Shown: positions 24,564 to 35,522 of the stretch, one piece after another | How the letters are laid out: each line of letters starts with the position of its first letter | How positions within the stretch are numbered: position 1 is the stretch's first letter | NCBI GenBank assembly: GCA_003344405.1 | Contig: NOWV01000123.1 | Location: forward strand, 1 to 64,000 | DNA: 64,000 bases | Direction of reading: 5' to 3' | Origin: Trichoplax sp. H2 | Lineage: Eukaryota; Placozoa; Uniplacotomia; Trichoplacea | The notes under the pieces: generated by a model | What the model saw: only the letters and a program-made list of their open reading frames with translations | Database searches by the model: none | What the model was told of the DNA's origin: nothing | Position numbers and translations under genes: made by a program

Positions 24564-27500
24564 ATGTTTATTTCTAGTGTTGCCAAGATTCGGCCATCGA
24601 CGGAAAATGAATCTCCACCTTCATTACAGATTGAGGAAGATTCTATAAAAAGTAAAGAAACTAATGCCACTCATACCTTCAGCCGAATATATGATGCTGA
24701 TAGTCAACCCTATCATATCTATCGGGATGCTATATCACCTTTATTGGAAGACTTTATTGCTGGTTATAATGTATGTATTTTACTATTTGGTGAGACAGGA
24801 TCTGGCAAATCACATGCCTTCGCTGGTAATCATCATGGAGATTCAGTTGGTTTATTTCAGCTCATCATTGATGAGCTATATCAAGAGATTGCCACTTTAA
24901 AAACCAATAAAATTCGCGCTAGCTACGATCATGTAGATGGTAATGAATTTTTAGATCAAGCTAGGCCGTCATCAACAGCTAGTCAGCATCAACAATTACA
25001 ACTCCCTTCTGATGAGTATCATCAACGTCGACGATTATCGCAACAACGCACTTTACCACTTTCCCGATCCGGTCAGCGAGTTAAAGATGGATTTATTAAG
25101 ATATCCATGCAATTTTGCGAGTTATATAATGAAAAAATTCATGATTTACTGCAGCCTAAATCTACAACAGCTAAGACTTTGGAAATAAACGAGAGTGAAC
25201 AAAAAGGGATCCACATTCGTGGTATAACCAGCACTCCCATTGAAGATGCAACCCAAGGTGTCACATTATTTGAAGAAGCTTGGGCTAGAAGAATCAACGT
25301 AGACACAGAATTTGGTCCAAGTAATATTCGCTCATCTGCTATTTTAACTATAACACAGACTACGGTAAGATATTGGCGGTATATTCCCAGCTATCATAAC
25401 GATACGACTAGAGTAAAGTGCAGTTTGATATAGTATTTCAAATTCATGACTTTATTATCTTGTCAATTTATTATATCAATGCATTCACTCAAAATTCACA
25501 AACTAGAAAGGAGATGCTAATACCATACCCCATAAATCAAAATTAATGTTGGTTGAATTGCCTGGTGCTGAAAAATTGGCATCAGATCCCAATCATTTGC
25601 AAATGAGGGAAGGGAGCAATTTAAACAAATCCCTTATCCACTTTGCATTAGTAGTTAAGTCATTACTGGATGTGCACCATGTTCCTAATTATAAGTAAGT
25701 TAACTATCTCCATCGAGTCTTTTGTAAACCTGATAAGGCAATCATCTACAATTAAGTCTACTATGCTATTCTGCAATGCTATGGTCATAATTCGTTCTGA
25801 AAACGTTGTTTTCTTTGCCCATTTCTTTCCTCCACGCTGACTACGTAGCAAATCCAAATTAACTCATTTACTATCAGATGTTCTCGGCGGTAACTGCCAG
25901 ACTTTGCTCTATGTGACATTGAAGCCTTATGAAACGCCCTATCTACCGACAATTTTGAGAGCGTGCAACAAAATTTGCAAAATTATTAATTATCCAGTCA
26001 CCAATGACATCTACGCTCAGGTAGGGATTCAGTAAGATATAATCTCACGCTAGACTGTTATTAATGATAATATAAGAGAATGCTGCAGGATTGAACTCTG
26101 ATTTTACCTAATTTTATACCAAATAATTTATAATCTATTGCTTGGATACGCTATAATACATGAGTAGTTAACAACATTCTGAAGTAGGAGCAGCAGGCAT
26201 AGAAGTCCTCTATCAAAGATTGTTTTTAATATGAATAATCCTTCGTAGTACTAAGAATATGACTTATCTTTCTCTCTATATATATATAAAACAGGGTCTT
26301 ATTCGTCTATATCGATGCCAAATAATCAACTTGAGGGATAAAGTCCAAAATATAGAACTATCATTAGCTAAAGAAGTTGCTAATGTCAGTCATTTGCAAT
26401 CGATTGTTGATGAAAATGCAAAGAATAAGCGTTCTGAAAGCCGACAAAGTGATGATACTTCTAAAATGGAAGAAATGAAAGAACATATTAAAAAACTAGA
26501 TCAAGAAAATGTTAGTAATTTTTATTAGCTTAGAGATAATCTAACTCATAGTAAAAATTAAGAAATAGTAAATCTATTAACTATAACACATTTGAAAGTA
26601 GTGAATCTGTTAATAATCGCTATATTACATGCTACTGATTTGCAAAAAATGTTTCAATTTTAATTTTACTATGTCAATCTCGAAATTTTGAAATAATATA
26701 TCACGGTGTATATCTGTTATCCAGCTGCAGCTGCATGATCAAGTAGAAAAACTTACCGGTAAATTAGATCGCATGCAATCCAGGTATAATGAAGTTTTGA
26801 GAGCTAAATCTGTTATATCGTCGCAGTTAATGAAAAAGGATGAAGAAAAGAATAAGGTTAGGCATTAAATTATACAGCAAAAAATACAACGACAAGATTT
26901 CTACTATTTGCTAAATTTATTTTCTGAGTAAACTACTAACTGCAAATATAAACTTTACTTGGAACAATGCAATGTGTAACGTAGTTTAAATACAAAGAAG
27001 CTGTTGATTAATGTCCTGTAGCAGAGATTTCAGGTGTAAAATCAAGTACCAATCAAGACATTATCCGATATAACCTTGATAATTATTAAATCTATACTCG
27101 CTCCGGCAGAGATTCTTATGCTTCAATGCCAAACTTTCTTGAATAATTTACACGCGATATTAGGCAATTTGTTATTCAGTAACTTTATCTTTACTTTTAA
27201 TAACACTTCATCATTAACCTTTAAACTTTATTTAACGTAAAGTATGCTTACTTTTATTATGAGTTACAATAATTTTCAACAATAATCTTAAGTTTACTTT
27301 AGACAGTACACATACTCATACAGTAACAGTCAATCGATAAATAACACTTATTAATTAATCAATAATACAGATTTATCAAGCATTAATCGATACTAGGATA
27401 GAAGTAACCAATTTAAACGACCAAAAGGAAATAGAAGGATCTGCTGACAAGAAAATTCGTATCAATGAGTTACAAAATAAGTTAACGGATCAAACAACCA

Positions 27501-30500
27501 AAGCCGACAGGCTAGATAGAGAACTGCGTCATATTAAGCAAGAATTAAATCAAATAAAAGATGAACGAGAAGAATTAATAGACGAATATCGAACATTAAA
27601 AGCAAATTATCTTACTAAAGAAGCCAATGGGAGGTTAACTGAAGTAAGTAAAGACTTATATAATATTATTCATTTAAAAAGTAAGACTTTGTTTTAAATG
27701 ATGCTAATTAGTCTTTAACTAGTTTAGAAAGCGTTATTTAAAATTGAATCTGATACTTCTATTTAAAATAGCCCGAGAAAGTAAAAATTAAAGAACTACA
27801 AGAAAAAGATAGAACTCTAGAAAAAAGGGTCAATTAAATTTAAAATTGTTAAAGTCTAATTATTGACTATGAAGCAATAAGAAATGCTCAACTAATTTAT
27901 TAATATTTCCTATCACGATATAGGTTCGTCAGTCTTATGAGAAAACTATTGAGAAAATGCAAGATGAATACGAGGAAGATACTAGGATACTAAATCAAAA
28001 AATGTATGTAAGAGTAGCTGTTGAATATTTATATAGTTTTAAGATTAATAACTAAATCGTGGATAAATGTCTACTGCGAAATCATATAGGTATTCAATTA
28101 TGATGGTTTTACATAAAAATTCTGTAACATATTTTTCATGAGATATTATAGAATATCAATACTTATAAGAAGTATCTTTCTATTCAACCTATAAAACACT
28201 TACGAATGACAGGAAAATAAAATCTATATTACACGATATTGTTGATTTCAGTCTGAGCTTAGAAAGGGAATTAAGTCAGATTAAAAGAGATGTCGCACCC
28301 AATAATTCTCATGAAAAGGATAATCACAAGGACAATACTGTTATCGATTCCTCTGATATTGATGGCGACTCTAAAGATTATCAGCAGACTAAGGTAACTT
28401 AATGCAGCATATAAATGCTTTAACATCTACAAGACAAAAAAGTATAGATTGGCAATCATTTCTTTATTTTTATAATCATTTTGGCTCTATGCAATTAAAT
28501 CTTTATTCTCGCGTTTACATTTCATAAGTATCGTAAAATAACTAGAACTATTTCGAAGAAAAATCAGAAATAACCTCCTACTATATTACACGATTTATTT
28601 CGTATAGCGTACTTTTAAACTATTAATGAAATGAAATTTGGTCATTTCAGGAGTGGATTGAACTAAAAAATCAACAAGAAGAATTACTTGCGAATAATCA
28701 TCGTCTGAAAATTAAATTAGAAGAAGCAGAGCAAGAATATCGACAGCAACTAGCAAAATATGCTGATAATATAGCAGTTAGTCAATACTATTTTGGACAG
28801 TGTAATGTAAAATTAATGATTAATCTCAGTTATGAATAGTAAATTTCTCTCACTTGGACTAATCTCCTTCACCTAGAAATTAAGCAAGCGTTTAGACGAA
28901 GAAAATGGCAATCAAGCATCTTCAGCGACACTGAAAAATCACGTTGATCGAACTGTTAGTAAATTAGTTGAATCGTATGAAAAACAAGAAAGAGAAGCTA
29001 AACAGCACATAACCAATTTAAAGCAACAGTTAATTCGTGTCAACGACAAAAACCGACAATTACATATAGCTTACAAGTAAGCCAGTACATCTAGATAGAT
29101 TTTTCTATCAATCTGCAGACTAAAATAATCTACGATATACTCGTATTTATAATCTCAGTTTTACTCTTTATAATGCAGATGAATCCCTATAATATACTGC
29201 AGTTTGGCAGTCATTTGCATCACGCCAGCTTATAATTAATTCTAAAACTTGCTTCTATCAATTAGAGCTGCCAAAAATTCACTGAAACAAAATGATTTGC
29301 CAAATGATCTCCCACAATTGGATGAAGAACAATATGCTGTACGTTAGAAAAGCCTTTTGATCTGTATAAATTACCTTTAGTACAGCTTGACTGGTGTCAC
29401 AAAACAGCTTTGTAATAAAATAACGTAATGTACGATCAATAAGTCAATTCCTTGAATCACGTATCAAGGAACGATATCTGCTCTATCAGAAACACTTTTG
29501 CTCTACTAGCAGACTACACAAAGACTTAAACGCCTCGTATTTTACGTTAAACACTAAGTTTGAGAATTCTCTTTATTGTACGATATACTGCATTTATATA
29601 CTACTCCTCAATAGTTCATGAGTCATAGTTAATACAATTAACCTCGGAATCATTTACTGAATTAGATATTAATTTTAGCTACTGCTCCCTTAATGCAGAC
29701 AACAGTATTTAAGAATATAGACATGTAATGACTAATGCAGAATAGTCAGATTACGATATGTCCTATCACGGAACATTTCCATGATAATTTACAATCTACC
29801 ATAAGTAAATTACAATCACAAGGATTCGAACTGTAAGTAGATGATTTGCATTCCCTATTATAACTATTAATTTCAGTATGTGTATAAGTGTCGCTGTCAT
29901 AGAAAGTCAGTGCTATATTAAAACACAGTATATCCAAATTAGAAGTTAACTAAATAAGGATAGTCTAACAGAATTATCCTAACATAGTTATTTCTACTGT
30001 AATACAGTATTTAACACTGTAACAACTGGTGATTAAAATTTTCGTACATCTGCCTTACCAGTATAATTACACTCGTGCAATTTTAAAATATCAGAAATAC
30101 AAATATTTTAACTTATACCTTAATAAATTATTGCCTTAGATTATACTGATGACTATATTAATACTGCTATTATCTAGCCCTATGAAATAAGGCTACTGAC
30201 CCTCAGCTAGAGCATATCATGAAAGTTTGGATGTACTGTAATGATATCTCTTACCAATTTTGTAGATGTTTATCAACATATTATCAACATAATTATTGAT
30301 CCAATTAATATTTTTAGTTGATTTATATTATGATACACAAGCATTCAGGTTTAAATTATCAGTCAATATTAAAATTAACATAATTTATATATAAGCAATG
30401 CAAATATCTACGATCACATATTTTATAAATCTTAATAAGTTAGATAGTTCAGTCCATAGTGTTATTTAAGATTAATCGGTGTTTATCTGTATATTTTACC

Positions 30501-31335
30501 GGCTGTAAAGCTACAGTAATAATATATTCTGTAAGTCTTTGTACAAGGTAATTCATAAATTGAATTTCATATATTGTCGATCCTAGGTTTCTCCAGTTCC
30601 AGAAAGAGACGAAAATGATTCATTCGTTGGGTAAACTAGTAATCAATTAATATTTCACTGTAGAAGTGTGAAGTAGGATGATAGGCAATAGATTGATGAC
30701 GATGCTAGGACATTTAATAAGTCTTAGTCAATAACTTTTTCCATACCAATAGGCCAGGTTATTATGTAGAAGAAAGCTATTGGAACCTATTGAAAGAGCA
30801 AATTCACATTTTTACATCAACTGTCCTAACCGATCTAGAAAAAGAACGAGCAACCTTGCTATCGAAATATACTGTCGCCTCTGAAGAAGTTGAGCAATGT
30901 CATCAATACATTGAAACTCAATTAATCAAGTTAGTTAGCAGATATTTGAATACTTCTGTAGCTTTCTAGTAAAATAAATGTGCAATGTCCATTTCATTCT
31001 TTTACTATCAAAGTACTGCTACGTCTCCAGGCAGAAAGAAGCAAATATCATAGCAATCGTCTTTAAACATATTGCTGATGATATAACTTACCATAATTAA
31101 GATATAGTAAGTTACTGAAATTTATATTTTATTTTAATTACGGTACATTTTCAGATATCAGAAAGAAATTTTAAGGCTAAGGAAATTGATTAATGATTCT
31201 GGTGGTAACTCTGGATCGATAAAAGATTTTAATGAAACTCCTCGTCCACCAGGATATAGATCTAACCGCCAAGTTAATCCTCATAGCCAAAAGAAACGGA
31301 ATTTGTCTCCATCAACAACCAACTATGATAGCTAA
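24564..31335 (+). CDS. CCDC78: CCDC78-like protein with N-terminal atypical kinesin motor, 15 exons
   Basis: Exons: 24564-25364, 25507-25694, 25849-26020, 26295-26510, 26725-26856, 27371-27643, 27772-27828, 27924-28003, 28252-28393, 28651-28776, 28877-29076, 29266-29338, 30587-30630, 30753-30929, 31155-31335. Phases agree throughout (954 codons with stop). The ATG is the first in its frame after a stop. Residues 1-380 form a kinesin motor: AKIRP, P-loop GETGSGKS (76-83), CELYNEKIHDLL, NIRSSAIL for switch I, LVELPGAE for switch II, EGSNLNKSL and KSKLTHLLSDVLGGN. A Gln/Arg-rich insert breaks the motor near residues 115-165. The rest is coiled coil. KKDEEKNKIYQALIDTRIEV resembles the CCDC78 N-terminal domain (DUF4472), and YQKEILRLRKLIN its C-terminal end. 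In vertebrates CCDC78 acts at deuterosomes in centriole amplification of multiciliated cells. A donor at 28806 is an equally phased alternative. A solo LTR lies in intron 12. Confidence 0.8.
29390..30029 (-). mobile_element. Solo LTR, family B (630 bp), in an intron, with 5-bp target duplication
   Basis: The LTR is 29395-30024, flanked on both sides by ACTGG. Plus-strand ends are TGTCACAAAAC and ACTGTAACA. In its own (minus) orientation it has a TATA-like TATATAAATGC followed within about 25 bases by ACAATAAAG, as in LTR promoters with R-region polyadenylation. It matches 49407-50036 in reverse orientation at the same length with few differences. It is antisense to the CCDC78-like host gene, which keeps its polyadenylation signal off the host transcript. 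Confidence 0.88.
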
Positions 31336-31909
31336 TCTATAGTAAATAAATCTAAAATATCAAAACTTCAGAGTAAATTTTTAGCAACAATACCCTGCAA
31401 TTAACTTTTAGCTGAGCAATATAGAATTTTAATAATACGATTAAGCTATTCAGCAATGAGAATCAATAAAATTTAAAATTTTAAATGTTTATGCAAGATT
31501 CTGACCAAATTTTTGATCAAAAAATTGGCTGATAAAAGAATTATTTCTTGTATCATTACAACTATGTCTACTATAGCTTTCGTTTATCTACTTAAGCTAA
31601 CTTCGATAAATCATTCTATAGTAATTTATTTAAATACATTTATTTAGAAATAGGATGAAATCGCTATTACGATCTTTATTGCTTATTGAATGCTTTTTAC
31701 ATAATATATGTTAAATAAAATAATCCATACACTAATTTTAGTCTAGTCGGCTTCTAGAAAAATATTTTATAATATAAATATACGCGTGCTTATCAACATG
31801 TATTTTACTAACACATTTGAGCTTTATAACAAAAATTACTAGAATTGAAAAACGATTAGAATTATTAGAATAAATGTTTTGATGTCAGATACTGGCTATA
31901 AATATGTTG
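31336..31909. other. 3' flank of the CCDC78-like gene
   Basis: AATAAA lies about 10-15 bases after the stop codon (TAGTAAATAAATC), so the 3' untranslated region may be short. The rest is AT-rich with no coding signal up to the solo LTR. Confidence 0.4.
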
Positions 31910-32360
31910 GCGCTTGTCACGGTACGAACTACCGTGAAGAAATAGATATCTAAATTTGGTTAATATAATATAATGATATTATATTACAACTAGTTACTTA
32001 CAATAGGAATTACTCTAATTATAAATGTGTTACAGTAAATTTAATGCTGTGCTGTAATGTGCTCTGAAATGATTCTGTGAATGGACATATTGTAGTCTGA
32101 CTGTGAAAAATTAGTTAGTAGATGTTCTCACCCAAGTATTTTTATAAGATGACTTGTGAATGTTAGCTGCTGTAGAAGGGTATATAAGCCCGTCAGATAT
32201 CTGAATAAAGCAGTTCTCAATTGTATAGTTGTTCTAACGTAGAATCAAAGGCGTCTAAATTCTTGTGAGGTAGTTAAGGGATACTGAATCCCAGAGACTA
32301 TAGTAATTTAGAGATTTGTTTTACGTTATCCTTGTCACGAAGCTGGTTTGTGACAGCGCT
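31910..32360 (+). mobile_element. Solo LTR, family A (441 bp), with 5-bp target duplication
   Basis: The LTR is 31915-32355 with flanking GCGCT on both sides. It starts TGTCACGGTACG and ends TTTGTGACA, so the termini are an inverted repeat TGTCAC/GTGACA. A TATA-like GGGTATATAAGCCCG is followed by GAATAAAG about 20 bases later. The same family occurs reversed at 59593-60035. No internal region is present. It lies 0.6 kb downstream of the CCDC78-like stop. Confidence 0.9.
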
Positions 32361-33693
32361 ACTTATAGAAGTTATTACAAAATTTTGTTTAAAAATCTAT
32401 TGGAATTGTAGGAAATGATTGTATTATTTGAGTGATAAACATGTTATTCAACCTGTTAGAATTTTACTAGAAATTCGTACATTAGATCTATAGACTGTCC
32501 TTTTATAGCAGCTTTTGGTTACTTCATGCTGCAATTAGCCACATCTAACTCAAAGTAGCTAAGAAGAATCCAATAAAATATAGCAATGCGTTAATCTTTT
32601 AAAATTATTACTTTTAACAGTGTTTTATAGACTTCAGAACTTGTTTTATTAACAAATTTACTAATATAGGCATATATTACGGTCAAATTTACCCATTCGA
32701 TTTTTATATTCTTAGAAATTTATCAACTTGCGAAGCTCAAAAATCCAGCAGCAAATCTCAAATATATAATCTGTCATTTTCTGAATCTATCGTTTCTCAA
32801 ATGGTAAATAAATGTGCCAAATACCACTAAAGTAGAGATTGAATCGTATCACAATACATGCACCTCAGGATTCTTTTAAATTATTTGTATTATCAATACG
32901 CTTTAGTTCCAATGGATCCACAATATATATGGTAGACAACGTATTGCTATTACGCTAGTACACACCATGCAAGTTCTAAATATAATGATAGTACCTTTAC
33001 TCTGGTGTTCACTTGAAAATAAATAAGCAGTTCATCTTCCTATTATTTACCAGTACAATATTCAATTAACCTAGCACTCGATAATTAAGGTCGACAGAGA
33101 CACTCATACAATTATTAATAGATGATACAATATATATTTAATACATAAATGAGCGCAATAATTTTCAATATCACGTGGCTAAAGGATTATTCGATCTATT
33201 TAGACCAGAATAAACTCGTAACATCAGTTTAAATCTGAAAATTTCAGATATGGCTAATGTAAGGTATTGATTTGTAATTACAGTCGCAGTAAATTTTCAA
33301 CAATTTCAATCTAGCTCAATACTAAATTGATTCATTTTAGTAGCTATAATGCAAGTTTTAGGGTAAAAATTGACTTCTATTTAGTATGTTGCATCTTTTT
33401 ATTATGGCAATACGACTATCAAATAGATAAATGGATATACTATAGCGGAAGATCTCATATAAATTAGTACTGGCTATAAGATTAATCTTAAAACTGAAAT
33501 GAAGACTCTACAATAGGGTAGAAATTTCATTTCCAGAATAGGATATAAATTTATGCGTTAATTAAATCGATTCTATCACCAGATAAAGCGCATAAGTTAT
33601 AAAATTTTTGAAGTATCGACTTCAACTTGACAATTACATTTTTCGCTATTTCTACATGTCATATCGACGATTAGTGCCTTGACTTTGAATTAG
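32361..33693. other. Intergenic, nothing recognised
   Basis: AT-rich DNA. The missing last exon of the minus-strand PHF24-like gene could lie here or up to 35522, but no segment with the expected motif and splice phase was found. Confidence 0.35.
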
Positions 33694-34789
33694 ATGACAG
33701 AATACAGTCAAGCATATGATGATAAAGTCATTAATCCTTTAACTAAGGCTAAGTTCAAATATGACCGCAACTTATTGATCGCAATCAATAAAATTAGGTT
33801 AAACCGGTATCCAACAGGCTCATCATAAATTTTAATTAATCGATTATTTTCAAGTATGAGTATATGATAATCGATTTATATTCAATTAATTTTGAGCTCA
33901 AACAATCTTACTAAATGGGTTATTGATGTAAAAATTACAACTGGTATTTGTTTCCATCAAATAAGTGTTATAACTCTATGCTCTTCAGGTTATACTTTTT
34001 GCCGGTACCAAATGGATTATTATTCTGTTGATAATAATCATCAGCAACGTATCTTCATGAAATGGACTATTTATGTGAAAATAACATTAGAACTATTGGT
34101 CATTATTTGTTAGCATGACTAGATTAGTATTCAATTTTCAACTAATTTAATTAAACTATATTGTATTGAAAGTAAATTTCGATTCATGTTCCAATATCAC
34201 CAATAAAGCTGAGCTCCAACTTATCTGATTCCAATAATATTTGAATGATGATAGTATATTAGTCCATTGATTAGCATATTTGATCCTTTAAAATATCGAA
34301 TAAAGTTGTTTTAATCTACTAACTAGTATGAACTATAACCAAGATTGATCCTGGAAGATAGATTAATTTATCAGGTCAACGTATGATACGGCTTCCACGA
34401 TTGTATCATCGAAAACTTAAGAGGTAAAACTGAACAATTTTGCTACTGTACTATCCTAAACAAATTCATCACTAGAAGATTGTCAGATGGATAGTAAATA
34501 TCGATTGCTTTGGTTATATCCAGCTTGAGTTAGTGGTACGGTATGAATTTTCTAAATTAAAATTTTAATCATTTGAAATGGATGTGGATAAATCTATATG
34601 GGTTTAATGTCTTGATAGCTGCCAACAGGATAAAAAAGGTCATTAAACTATTATTTTTAATGATTTTGTACCACGTTAGGACGACAGGAGATAAAATATA
34701 AAGCATTATCTAACAAGTATTCGTCCCAAGTTAGTATCCTAGAAAAATTAATTGAAGAGAAATCAATGTTAATAAATAATTACAGTTAG
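33694..34789 (+). CDS. Possible small unrecognised gene or scattered exons
   Basis: Three stretches look coding. 33694-33828 is a complete 44-residue frame starting MTEYSQAYDDKVINPL with charged, balanced composition and a stop directly before the ATG. 34376-34424, between CAG and GTAAAA, could encode QRMIRLPRLYHRKLK. 34688-34789, after ACAG, encodes a 33-residue coiled-coil-like tail containing KLIEEKSMLINN and then a stop. I could not join all three with consistent phases, so they may be exons of a gene with missing pieces, a relic, or chance. No family is recognised. Confidence 0.25.
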
Positions 34790-35522
34790 GATGGTATAAT
34801 ACCATTAAGGGGAATGACCGATTCCTCGGATTGACCGTAACAGTAAAACATTAATTTTATCATCATTTGACAAGAATAAGAAATCAGATGCTCGAACTTA
34901 ACATAATTAGAGCACTCGAAAATAATTTTATCATGCATGACGTAGAGTAGTGCACTATTGATGCTAGAGGTCAAAATAGATACGTAACTCAGATATCAGG
35001 ATATGGTTAGCTCATTATTCTTTGGTTGGTAGAGATAATGTCTATGTAAATACTACAACTGTTACCATGCTGGGATACATATAATTATAGATGGTCCGCT
35101 GTAAACTTTGTTACTAATAATTTAAATAATCGCAAAATAAGGTGTAATGTTATCATGCTGATTGAAGCTGTAAATACTATAAAAAGTATAAAAAGTAGAC
35201 AACTGTAGATTATTTAGTAGTTCTGTCTATGAGTCTTTGTAGTGGTTGTATTCGAGCTAAAGTAGAGCTATTTGTAGATTATCTTACTACAAAGGTCTAA
35301 TAAAGTTCTAATTTTCAACAAATATTGGAATTTCATGAGCGGTTTTTATCACAATATGTTTATAATATTTGAAGATCTTAATGGAAAATAATCAATAATG
35401 AGAATATTAAAACAGTTTTCATTAAGCTTAAAACTAGAATAACTCTAGAAATGATTCTAAAAGTAATAAATAATAATTAAAATCAACCACAATAGATACA
35501 AATAAGTAATTAAAATTCTTAC
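34790..35522. other. Intergenic or unseen 3' part of the PHF24-like gene
   Basis: AT-rich sequence directly downstream of the last located PHF24-like exon. A final exon of about 15-30 codons is expected on the minus strand. None with the right phase could be identified. Confidence 0.35.

Noticed and set aside
29746-29937. A 63-residue minus-strand frame (MDILCF..) nearly identical to one at 49494-49769
   Set aside because: Both lie inside the two family B solo LTRs. The similarity is that of the repeat, with no gene evidence.
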